A DNA stretch of 7,207 nucleotides from Opitutaceae bacterium (GTDB taxonomy: Bacteria > Verrucomicrobiota > Verrucomicrobiia > Opitutales > Opitutaceae), in the NCBI GenBank assembly GCA_005786775.1, contig SYDD01000333.1:1-7207 (forward strand), given 5' to 3'. The translations under genes were made by a program, and so were the position numbers. Positions 1-6,663 of the stretch are shown here, one piece after another (positions within the stretch are counted from its first letter, which is position 1; each line of letters starts with the position of its first letter). Below the pieces are notes generated by a model. It saw only the letters and a list, made by a program, of their open reading frames with translations, searched no databases and had not been told where the DNA came from.

Positions 1-1
1 G

Positions 2-1507
2 GTCCTCAATGACCCCAACTTCCGCCTCCCCGGCCCGCAGGACCTCTCCGGGCCCGTCCGCTACCAGGACCCCGCGACCGGCACGGTATCCAACATCTAT
101 ATGCGCGAGTTCAACCGCGCGCAGGGCAACATCGGCTACGCGGACCGCGAGACCGGCGCCTGGATGGGCGTCGCGCAGGCCTTCCTCTTCCAGGACCGCC
201 TCGTCGGTACCTTCGGCTACCGCCAGGACCGCCTGAAGAACTGGGTCGGCGTCGCCCGCCGTGATCCCGCCGGCGAGGCCCTCGCGCCCAACACCGGCGT
301 GTGGACCCCGTCCGACCCGCGCACCGCCACGCCCAACATCTTCACGGGCCAGACGCGCACGCTGGGCGGCGTGCTCCACGTCACCCGCTGGGCCTCAGTC
401 TTCTTCAACACGTCCAACAGCGTCAGCACCCCCGGCACCAACTACATCACCCCCGCGAACCCACGGCAGACCACCCAGGCCGAGCTCGTGCCGTCGCCCG
501 CCGGCAAGACCACGGACTACGGCGTGAAGCTCTCCCTCCTCCGCAACCGGCTGTTCCTCACCGCGACCACGTTCCACACGGTCTCCCAGCGCGAGTTCGG
601 CTTCTCGGGCTTCAACAAGGGCAACCCCGTCAACATCTGGAACGCGCTCGCCAATTCCGGCGGCCTCAACGCCGAGGAGACCGCCTTCGCCCGCCGCCAG
701 GCCGAGGTGATGAACCAGGTGCAGGGCTACACCCAGGACTCCGAGAGCAAGGGGCTCGAGCTCGAGCTGGTCGGCCGCGTCACCGAGGCCTGGTCGCTGT
801 CGGTGAACTACTCGAAGAACAAGACCACGCGCACCAACATCGCGCCCGAGTACCGCGCCTACCTCGACCACCACAAGGCCTACTGGAAGAAGTACGCCGA
901 CTACTCGATCACCCAGAACGCCAACACGCCCGGCGTCGATCTCGCCCCCAGCTCCGTCAACTGGAACACCCCCGCGGTCATCGCGACCACCGGCGACTTC
1001 ACGGCCAACACGGACAGCATCAACGAGGCGATCGCCGACGCGGAGCAGCTCTTCTTCGACAACCCGCACGTCTTCGAGGGCAAGCGGTTCGTCGGCGATC
1101 CGCTGCACAATCTGAATCTCCGCACGCGCTACGACTTCCGCGCGGGGCGGCTCAAGGGCCTCTCCGTCGGCGGCGGCACGCGCCTGCGCCTCGGCCGCGT
1201 CGCCGGCGCCCGCACCGATTACACGATCACGCCCGGCTCCGACTTCACCGACAAGTGGAACGGGCGCACGATCGACAAGGTCACGACCGTCGACGCGAAG
1301 GACCAGAACGTCTACGACGTGCAGGTGGCGTACAACGTGCCGCTGGCCGACCGGCGCTTCCGCTGGTCCGTGCAGCTCAACATCAACAACCTCCTCGATC
1401 AGCGAGAGCTGATCGTGAACAACGTGCACCCGCGCACGCTGGCGCCGATCACCTACCGCTACCAGGATCCGCGCCAGTTCATCCTCACGAACACGGTGTC
1501 GTTCTGA
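2..1507 (+). CDS. TonB-dependent outer-membrane receptor, C-terminal part (5' end outside window)
   Basis: The frame is open from the left edge to TGA at 1505-1507, leaving 501 residues of C-terminal beta-barrel. The Met codon at 101 is internal, because the same frame reads through the preceding 33 codons with barrel-like sequence. Visible signs of a TBDR barrel are alternating aromatic/polar strands separated by long polar loops, the strand pair around YTQDSESKGLELELVGR and WSLSVNYSKNK (about 730-830), HNLNLRTRYDF followed by a Gly-rich strand (about 1105-1195), the strand WSVQLNINNLLDQ (about 1363-1401), and a last strand ending FILTNTVSF with the terminal Phe typical of proteins inserted by the BAM complex. 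The family imports scarce ligands such as siderophores, cobalamin or glycans using TonB-ExbBD energy. Signal peptide, TonB box and plug lie outside the window, so the ligand is unknown. The strand style resembles siderophore-receptor-like TBDRs of Opitutaceae, so it could be a paralogue of the receptor starting at 6650; that is inference. Confidence 0.9.
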   Translation, partial: VLNDPNFRLPGPQDLSGPVRYQDPATGTVSNIYMREFNRAQGNIGYADRETGAWMGVAQAFLFQDRLVGTFGYRQDRLKNWVGVARRDPAGEALAPNTGVWTPSDPRTATPNIFTGQTRTLGGVLHVTRWASVFFNTSNSVSTPGTNYITPANPRQTTQAELVPSPAGKTTDYGVKLSLLRNRLFLTATTFHTVSQREFGFSGFNKGNPVNIWNALANSGGLNAEETAFARRQAEVMNQVQGYTQDSESKGLELELVGRVTEAWSLSVNYSKNKTTRTNIAPEYRAYLDHHKAYWKKYADYSITQNANTPGVDLAPSSVNWNTPAVIATTGDFTANTDSINEAIADAEQLFFDNPHVFEGKRFVGDPLHNLNLRTRYDFRAGRLKGLSVGGGTRLRLGRVAGARTDYTITPGSDFTDKWNGRTIDKVTTVDAKDQNVYDVQVAYNVPLADRRFRWSVQLNINNLLDQRELIVNNVHPRTLAPITYRYQDPRQFILTNTVSF

Positions 1508-1516
1508 AGCGGCCGC

Positions 1517-1547
1517 CCCGGGCATCCTAAATTCCGGGTAGTTTTTT
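1517..1547 (+). terminator. possible intrinsic terminator after the first receptor
   Basis: Ten bases after the stop codon, CCCGG (1517-1521) can pair with CCGGG (1534-1538) around a 12-base loop. The hairpin is followed by TAG and then six T (1542-1547). The stem is only five G:C pairs and the loop is large, so this is a moderate candidate. An alternative outer pairing, AGCGGC (1508-1513) with GCCGCT (1550-1555), would enclose the T-tract and compete with it. A second, weaker T-tract (1590-1594) follows a four-pair CGCC/GGCG stem (1572-1575 and 1586-1589). Together they suggest that transcription of the first receptor ends here and that the next gene has its own promoter. Confidence 0.4.
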
Positions 1548-1636
1548 CCGCCGCTCCCCTCGCAAAATCTTCGCCCCACCGAAACGGCGTTTTTAGCCGC
1601 GGGGCTCCGGGGGCTCCTTGGTTTTGCCTCCGTCCA

Positions 1637-1663
1637 CCCCGCACCCCACCCCACCCTGCCCCC
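1637..1663 (-). other. G-quadruplex motif on the minus strand (five C-runs on +)
   Basis: Five runs of C occur on the + strand at 1637-1640, 1644-1647, 1649-1652, 1654-1656 and 1659-1663, separated by only 3, 1, 1 and 2 bases. On the minus strand this fits the classical G3+N1-7 quadruplex pattern with very short loops. The + strand could in principle form an i-motif. It lies 45-71 bases upstream of the chosen ATG, on the template strand for + transcription. The pattern is directly seen. Folding and any effect on expression are inference, and high GC raises the chance background. Confidence 0.6.
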
Positions 1664-1707
1664 GCAAGGGCAAGTTCGCTGGCCGTCACTGCCCCCCCAT
1701 TACCTCC

Positions 1708-4700
1708 ATGAGATCGACTCCCCCATCCCCTGCACCCCACCGGATCTCGCGGCTCCTTTTCGTGGTCCTGCTGGCCTCGACGACGGACGTGCTGCTGCCG
1801 GAAACTGGCGCTGCCGAGAGTTCCTCCCCCGCCCGAATCAGCGGGCGCGTCAGCAACTCCGCGACCGGCATGTACCTCGCCAACGCCCGGGTCGCCGTCC
1901 AGGGCACCGCCCTCGTGACCTTCACCGACGAAACCGGCACCTATCGCCTAGAACTCGTGCCGGCCGGCACCGTTTCACTCGAGTTCTTCTACACCGGCTT
2001 TGATCCGCAGCAGGTAAACCTAGCCCTGACCCCCGGCGCAGCCGTCGAGAGGGATGTTGCCCTCACCGCCCCGGGGGCCCGCGGCGCCCCGGGCAGGGTC
2101 GTCCAGCTTGGCTCCTTTGTTGTCTCCGATTCGCGGGAGATGGACGGGGCCGCCATCGCGATCAACGAGCAGCGCTTCGCCGCCAACATCGTCAACGTGG
2201 TCGCCGCGGACGAGTTCGGCCTCGTGCCCGATGGCAACATCGGCGAGTTCCTGAAGCTGCTGCCCGGGATCACGATGAGTTACCGGGGCGGCGATCCGCG
2301 CGAGGTATCGATTGACGGGGTCTCCTCGGAAAACGTGCCAGTGAGCGTGGGCGGCTTCAGCCTCGCCACGCCGGAGGTCTCGGGCGTCGGCCGCAACGTG
2401 GAGCTGAATTCGGTCTCGATCAACAACATGTCCCGCGTCGAGGCAGTCTTCTCGCCGACGCCCGAGTCCCCCGGTTCCGCCTTGGCCGGGACGATCAACC
2501 TCGTGCCGCGCAGTGCGTTCGAGCGCGCGCGGCCCGTCTTCACCGGCAGCACGTACGTCATCATGCGCGACGATGCCCGCGACTTCCACAAGACGCCGGG
2601 GCCGCGCGCCGAACGCACCCGGAAGGTCCAGCCCGGGTTCGAGTTCACCTGGATTGTGCCCGTGAACAAGGCTTTCGGCTTCACGCTCTCCGGCGGGGCC
2701 TCCTCCCAGTATTCCTCGGAACCGATCATGACCAACACCTGGCGGGGCGCTGGCGCCGCCACCAACGGCGGCACCCTGCCCGACACTACCCCGGACCGTC
2801 CGTACCTCACGGACTACCTCATCCGCGACAGCACGACCGGCCGCGACCGCACCTCCCTTGGTCTCACCCTCGACTACCGGCTCACCCCGGCCTCCCGCCT
2901 GTCATTCTCTTTCCAGTTCGGGACGTTCCACTCTTATTACAATCAGCGGAACATGACGTTTCTGGTGAACCGCGTGCTGCCCGGCGATTTTTCGCCCACC
3001 TTCACGCACGGCTTTCCCGGGGCGGGCGAGGTCCGCCAGAACACCAACGCCCGCGATCGCCTCAGCCGCACGGTGATGCCGAGTGTCACCTTCCGCCACG
3101 ACGGGCGGATCTGGAAACTCGAGGCCGGCTTCGGCCTCTCGCAGGCGACCAATCAGTTCCGGGACATCGACAAGGGGTACCTCCAGACGACGCTGGTCCG
3201 GCGCACCGGGGTCACGGTGGCCTTCGACGAAATCTTCTATCTCCGCCCCGGCCGCATCACGGTCACGGACGGCACCACTGGTGGCCCCGTGGATCCGTAC
3301 CAACTCTCCAATTACTCGCTCAGCACCGCGGGCAGCAGCCTCGGCTTGTCCGTCAGCCGGCACCGGACCGCCTTCGGCAACCTCCGCCGCGACTTCGGTG
3401 GCCGCTGGCCGCTGTCGCTGAAGGCCGGCTTCGACCTGCGGCAGAGCATGAGCGACTACCGCACGCATAACCGTTCCCTGACCTACGTTGGCGCCGATGG
3501 GCGGTCCAGCACCACCCCGGTGGGTGGCGACGACAGCGCGGCGCCCTTTCTGGATCGCGACTTCTCGACCCGGACCGGCCCGTATGGCTTTCCCCGGATC
3601 CAATGGGTCAGCAACGAGGGCCTGTGGGAGCATTACCGCTCGAATCCGGGGCGCTTCACGGCGGATGCCAACGCCGAGTACCGGTCGAGGATCAGCAACT
3701 CGAAACACTCCGAGGAACTGATCTCCGCCGTCTACCTGCGCGGGGATCTCCGCCTGTTCGGTCCGCGCCTGCGCCTGACCGGCGGCGTCCGGGCCGAGCA
3801 GACCAACGTCGAGGCCGAGGGGCCGCTCACCGATCCCACCCGCAACTTCCGGCGCGACGCGGCGGGGCGGGTCATTCTCGGGCCCAACGGTCGCCCACAG
3901 ACGATCGCCAGCGATGCGCTCGCCGTTTCGCAGCTCACCTTCATCGACCGCGGCCAGCAGGCGGAGAAGGAGTATCTTCGCCTGCTGCCGAGCGTGAATG
4001 CGACCTACCAAGTGCGGGAGAATCTCCTCGCCCGGGTCGCCTGGTACGAGTCGCTGGGCCGGCCGAGTTTCAACCAGTACTCGGGCGGGCTCACGCTGCC
4101 CGATGTCGAGGCGCCACCGAGCAACACCAACCGGATTGTGGTCAACAACGTCGGGATCAAGGCGTGGCAGGCGCGGAGCACGAAGGTGAGCCTCGAATAC
4201 TACTTCGAGCGCGTGGGGCAGTTGTCCGTCGGCGCGTTCCGGCGGGACTTCGAGAACTTCTTCGGCAGCACCGTGCTCGACGCCACCCCGGGGTTCCTCG
4301 GCCTCTACGGCCTCGATCCAACCGTGTACGACCCGTATGACGTCGCGACCCAGTACAACCTCCCCACCCGGGTGCGGATGGAAGGCTACAACGTGAACTA
4401 CCGCCAAGCGCTCACCTTCCTGCCCCACTGGGCGCGCGGGGTGCAGTTCTACGCGAACGGCAGCGCCCAGCGCGCCACCGGGGACGGCGCCGCCAATTTC
4501 GCCGGCTACTTCCCCAAGAGCGGCAACTGGGGGATCAGTCTCTCCCGGGCCCAGTACAACGCCCGCCTGAACTGGAACTATCTCGGCCGCCAGCGCCGCG
4601 GGGTCGTCAACGGCCGCGGCCTCGAGCCCGGCACGTACAACTGGGGCTCCAAACGCTCCTACATCGATGTCTCCGCCGAGTACGCGATCACGCGGCGCCT

Positions 4701-4845
4701 CGCGGTCTTCGCGAACCTGCGCAACGTGAACCAGCCGGTCGACGACGTCGAAATCACCGGCCCCAACACCCCCGCTTACGCCCAGCTCCGGCAGCGCCAG
4801 GACTTCGGCTCCCTCTGGACCATCGGCGTCAAAGGCAGCTTGTGA
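1708..4845 (+). CDS. TonB-dependent receptor with N-terminal carboxypeptidase-regulatory-like domain
   Basis: This complete 1045-residue outer-membrane receptor probably imports the substrate or product of the sulfatase encoded next to it. The ATG at 1708 is chosen because it puts a signal peptide at the N terminus: Arg at 12 and 15, a hydrophobic core about 16-31, and cleavage near 36. An in-frame TTG at 1618 would add 30 Pro/Cys-rich residues and is unlikely. Residues about 42-120 form a carboxypeptidase-regulatory-like beta-sandwich (ISGRVSNSATG, FTDETGTYRLELVPAG, FFYTGFDP). A TonB-box-like VVQLGSFVVSD lies at 131-141. The plug spans about 140-275 and includes GNIGEFLKLLPGI and NNMSRVEAVFSPTPES. 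The rest is a large barrel ending FGSLWTIGVKGSL. The final residue is Leu, not the usual Phe. The closest style is Opitutaceae TBDRs that work without SusD. Its stop overlaps the sulfatase start, indicating coupled expression. The ligand is unknown; a sulfated glycan is inferred from context. Confidence 0.93.
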   Translation: MRSTPPSPAPHRISRLLFVVLLASTTDVLLPETGAAESSSPARISGRVSNSATGMYLANARVAVQGTALVTFTDETGTYRLELVPAGTVSLEFFYTGFDPQQVNLALTPGAAVERDVALTAPGARGAPGRVVQLGSFVVSDSREMDGAAIAINEQRFAANIVNVVAADEFGLVPDGNIGEFLKLLPGITMSYRGGDPREVSIDGVSSENVPVSVGGFSLATPEVSGVGRNVELNSVSINNMSRVEAVFSPTPESPGSALAGTINLVPRSAFERARPVFTGSTYVIMRDDARDFHKTPGPRAERTRKVQPGFEFTWIVPVNKAFGFTLSGGASSQYSSEPIMTNTWRGAGAATNGGTLPDTTPDRPYLTDYLIRDSTTGRDRTSLGLTLDYRLTPASRLSFSFQFGTFHSYYNQRNMTFLVNRVLPGDFSPTFTHGFPGAGEVRQNTNARDRLSRTVMPSVTFRHDGRIWKLEAGFGLSQATNQFRDIDKGYLQTTLVRRTGVTVAFDEIFYLRPGRITVTDGTTGGPVDPYQLSNYSLSTAGSSLGLSVSRHRTAFGNLRRDFGGRWPLSLKAGFDLRQSMSDYRTHNRSLTYVGADGRSSTTPVGGDDSAAPFLDRDFSTRTGPYGFPRIQWVSNEGLWEHYRSNPGRFTADANAEYRSRISNSKHSEELISAVYLRGDLRLFGPRLRLTGGVRAEQTNVEAEGPLTDPTRNFRRDAAGRVILGPNGRPQTIASDALAVSQLTFIDRGQQAEKEYLRLLPSVNATYQVRENLLARVAWYESLGRPSFNQYSGGLTLPDVEAPPSNTNRIVVNNVGIKAWQARSTKVSLEYYFERVGQLSVGAFRRDFENFFGSTVLDATPGFLGLYGLDPTVYDPYDVATQYNLPTRVRMEGYNVNYRQALTFLPHWARGVQFYANGSAQRATGDGAANFAGYFPKSGNWGISLSRAQYNARLNWNYLGRQRRGVVNGRGLEPGTYNWGSKRSYIDVSAEYAITRRLAVFANLRNVNQPVDDVEITGPNTPAYAQLRQRQDFGSLWTIGVKGSL
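4831..4844 (+). promoter_or_regulatory. ribosome binding site and GTG start of the sulfatase, inside the receptor's last codons
   Basis: AAAGG at 4831-4835 sits six bases before GTG at 4842, good Shine-Dalgarno spacing. GTG overlaps the receptor stop codon TGA (4843-4845) in a GTGA arrangement, the GTG version of the ATGA overlap typical of translational coupling. It supports GTG 4842 as the start. The next in-frame ATG (4911) would cut off most of the signal peptide. Confidence 0.65.
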
Positions 4846-6455
4846 ACGCTTCGCACCCCGGCGGCCTCCGCCGCCGCCACCTCACCGGCCTGGCCGGGTT
4901 CGCCGTGGCCATGATCCTGCTCGCTTGGCCCGCCACGCCTGCCGGCGCGGCCACGTGGGCCCGGAAGCCCAACGTCGTCCTGATTCTGGCCGACGATCTC
5001 GGCTACGGGGACTTGCAGTGCTACAACCCGCAGCGCGGGAGGATCCCCACGCCGAACCTCGACCGGCTCGCCGGCCAAGGCCTGCGCTTCACCGACGGAC
5101 ACTCCGCCTCGGGCGTCTGCTCGCCGTCGCGCTACACGCTCCTCACCGGCCGCTACCCTTGGCGCACCCGGCTGCAGGCGGGGATCGTCGGTGTGTTCGG
5201 CGAGCCGCTGATCGCGCCCGACCGGCTCACCGTCGCCTCGCTCGCCCGACAACACGGCTACCGCACGGCCGCGATCGGCAAGTGGCACCTCGGCTGGGAC
5301 TGGCCAATCCCGGCCGCGCAGGCTCCGCTGTTCCGCGCCATCCCCAAGGGTGCCGCGGCCGCGACCGAGGCGCACCGCACCGCCTGGCGGGAAGTCTTCG
5401 CCCGCGCGATCCCGGGCGGGCCGACCACGCGCGGATTCGATCTGTACTTCGGCACCGACGTGCCGAACTGGCCGCCCTATTGCTTCATCGAGAACGATCG
5501 CACCGTCGGCGTCCCGGCGGAGCTCCTGCCCGTCCACCTGCTCGGCAACCACCAGGCCAGCTTGGCCGGCCCGGCGCTGCCCGACTGGAGCCTTGAGCCG
5601 ATCCTGCCCGCGCTGCGCGACCGGGCGGTGCAGTTCATCTCGCTGGCCGCCCGGCGGCCCGAGCCGTTCCTCCTCTACCTGCCGCTGACCTCCCCGCACA
5701 CGCCGCTCGCCGTCAACGCCAAGTGGCGGGGCCGGAGCGGCCTCAATGCCTATGCCGACCTGGTGATGGAGACCGATGCCGTCGTCGGCCGCGTCCTCGA
5801 GGCCCTTGACCAAAGCGGCGTCGCGGACGACACGCTCGTACTCTTCACCTCCGACAACGGCTGCGCCGCCTACATCGGCGTGCCCGAGCTGGAGCGCCAG
5901 GGCCATTTCCCAAGCGGCCCCCTGCGCGGCTACAAGACGTCGGTTTACGAGGGTGGGCATCGCGTCCCGTTCCTCGTGCGCTGGCCCGGGGTGGTCCCGC
6001 CCGGGACCGTGTGTGATCAGCTGGTGCACCAGGCGGACGTGATCGCGACCCTCGCCGAGATTCTCGGGACCACGCTGCCCGCGCATGCCGGCGAGGACAG
6101 CTTCAGCCTTCTCCCGCTGCTCCGGGGTGGCACCGAGCCCGTGCGCCCCACGGCCGTGAGTTGCGCGAGCACCGGCGTGCCGGGCTTCCGCGAGGGCCCG
6201 TGGAAGCTCGTGCTGGCGGCCGATCCAGGGGCGGGCACGGAGGTCGAGCTATACGACCTCGCCGCGGATCCAGGTGAAACGCAAAACCTCGCGGCCGCCC
6301 AGCCGGCGCGCGTCGCCGCGATGCGGGCCTCGTTCGAGGAGATCATCACCCGTGGCCGCAGCAACCCGGGCCCGGCGCGACCGAACGACGTCGCGGTCCG
6401 CCGCTACCCACAGCCGGTGGCCGGGAAAAAGAAATCCCCGCGGGTGAACAACTGA
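4842..6455 (+). CDS. exported Cys-type sulfatase (arylsulfatase A-like, S1 type)
   Basis: The 537-residue protein belongs to the formylglycine sulfatases, which hydrolyse sulfate esters. An N-terminal export signal (RRRHL at 10-14, hydrophobic core about 16-30, AGA-A cleavage site after 36) indicates a periplasmic or exported enzyme. All core motifs are present in order: metal ligands D51-D52 in LILADDLGYGD; CSPSRYTLLTG at 93-103, with C93 the residue expected to become formylglycine and R97 beside it; K147 and H149 in GKWHLG; H286 in SPHTP; D338-N339 in FTSDNG; and K365 in GYKTSVYEGGHR. The C-terminal subdomain has GPWKLV (452-457) and LYDLAADPGETQNLA. Nothing essential appears missing, so it should be active if a formylglycine-generating or anaerobic sulfatase-maturing enzyme exists elsewhere in the genome. 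The stretch TRGFDLYFGTDVPNWPPYCF (196-215) looks subfamily-specific. Coupling to the upstream receptor suggests a shared sulfated substrate, most likely a glycan; the exact linkage cannot be read. Confidence 0.96.
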   Translation: MNASHPGGLRRRHLTGLAGFAVAMILLAWPATPAGAATWARKPNVVLILADDLGYGDLQCYNPQRGRIPTPNLDRLAGQGLRFTDGHSASGVCSPSRYTLLTGRYPWRTRLQAGIVGVFGEPLIAPDRLTVASLARQHGYRTAAIGKWHLGWDWPIPAAQAPLFRAIPKGAAAATEAHRTAWREVFARAIPGGPTTRGFDLYFGTDVPNWPPYCFIENDRTVGVPAELLPVHLLGNHQASLAGPALPDWSLEPILPALRDRAVQFISLAARRPEPFLLYLPLTSPHTPLAVNAKWRGRSGLNAYADLVMETDAVVGRVLEALDQSGVADDTLVLFTSDNGCAAYIGVPELERQGHFPSGPLRGYKTSVYEGGHRVPFLVRWPGVVPPGTVCDQLVHQADVIATLAEILGTTLPAHAGEDSFSLLPLLRGGTEPVRPTAVSCASTGVPGFREGPWKLVLAADPGAGTEVELYDLAADPGETQNLAAAQPARVAAMRASFEEIITRGRSNPGPARPNDVAVRRYPQPVAGKKKSPRVNN

Positions 6456-6649
6456 TCCGCCGACGTCGGAACGGGGTCTGCCGGCCACTTTCCGCCTCGC
6501 CGTCGGCCGCGCGGGCCGGGGCGCCCCGCACCAGACGGCCGCATCCCCGCGGGCGCCGGCCGGATTTGATTCAACCTTGCCACCGGCTGCACCGGCCCGA
6601 GCTTGAGGGAGAAGTGCGGGGCTCAAGCCGCCGCTCCCGCCCCTCCCCC
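6456..6649 (+). other. GC-rich intergenic region before the third receptor
   Basis: This 194-base gap holds short perfect palindromes just after the sulfatase stop: CCGACGTCGG (6460-6469) and GGGGCGCCCC (6518-6527). A five-pair hairpin, CGGCC (6504-6508) with GGCCG (6514-6518), lies between them. None is followed by a T-tract, so I do not call an intrinsic terminator. TTGCCA at 6578-6583 resembles a -35 box, but the position 17 bases downstream reads GCTTGA, so no promoter is called. A purine-rich GAGGGAGAAG lies at 6605-6614, next to an alternative GTG start. Read-through from the sulfatase into the next receptor cannot be excluded. Confidence 0.4.
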
Positions 6650-6663
6650 ATGACCCGTACCCC
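6636..6663 (-). other. G-quadruplex motif on the minus strand spanning a start codon
   Basis: Five C-runs on the + strand, at 6636-6638, 6640-6643, 6645-6649, 6654-6656 and 6660-6663, are separated by 1, 1, 4 and 3 bases. The minus strand therefore carries a classical quadruplex pattern covering the ATG at 6650. It parallels the array ahead of the receptor at 1708. The pattern is seen directly; its folding or function is inference. Confidence 0.55.

Larger units (their letters stand above)
1508..1707 (+). other. intergenic leader of the receptor-sulfatase unit
   Basis: This 200-base gap holds the possible terminator, a GGGGCTCC direct repeat (1601-1608 and 1610-1617) and a strongly pyrimidine-rich stretch from about 1621 to the ATG at 1708. 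No convincing -35/-10 pair is visible; the only A/T-rich patches are around 1542-1547, 1564-1570 and 1590-1595. No Shine-Dalgarno sequence lies in front of the ATG: the 17 bases 1691-1707 contain 14 pyrimidines and a single G. A promoter is expected here if the terminator is real, but I cannot place it. Confidence 0.5.

Noticed and set aside
101..103. ATG as true start of the first receptor
   Set aside because: The frame is open upstream to the window edge with barrel-like sequence, and there is no signal peptide after this Met.
301..1530. Long + strand open frame of 409 codons in another phase of the first receptor
   Set aside because: The product is dominated by Arg, Pro and His with no fold-like pattern. 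The overlapping frame has convincing barrel strands and a terminal Phe.
395..1654. Long minus-strand open frame of 419 codons opposite the first receptor
   Set aside because: It lies opposite clear barrel coding sequence and its product is low-complexity, rich in Val, Arg, Gly and Glu with no recognisable domain. This is the usual shadow of GC-rich codon use.
1618..1707. Upstream TTG start extending the second receptor by 30 residues
   Set aside because: The extension is Pro/Cys/His-rich, is encoded by the C-run leader, and would bury the signal peptide. ATG 1708 gives a normal exported N terminus.
2902..4428. Minus-strand open frame of 508 codons opposite the second receptor
   Set aside because: The composition is a mirror of the receptor codons, with no motifs and no ribosome binding site.
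4776..6086. Minus-strand open frame of 436 codons opposite the sulfatase
   Set aside because: It covers the sulfatase, whose catalytic motifs are all intact. The antisense product is compositionally biased and unrecognisable.
6566..6606. Sigma-70 promoter from TTGATT or TTGCCA before the third receptor
   Set aside because: No acceptable -10 element lies at 16-18 bases downstream of either hexamer.
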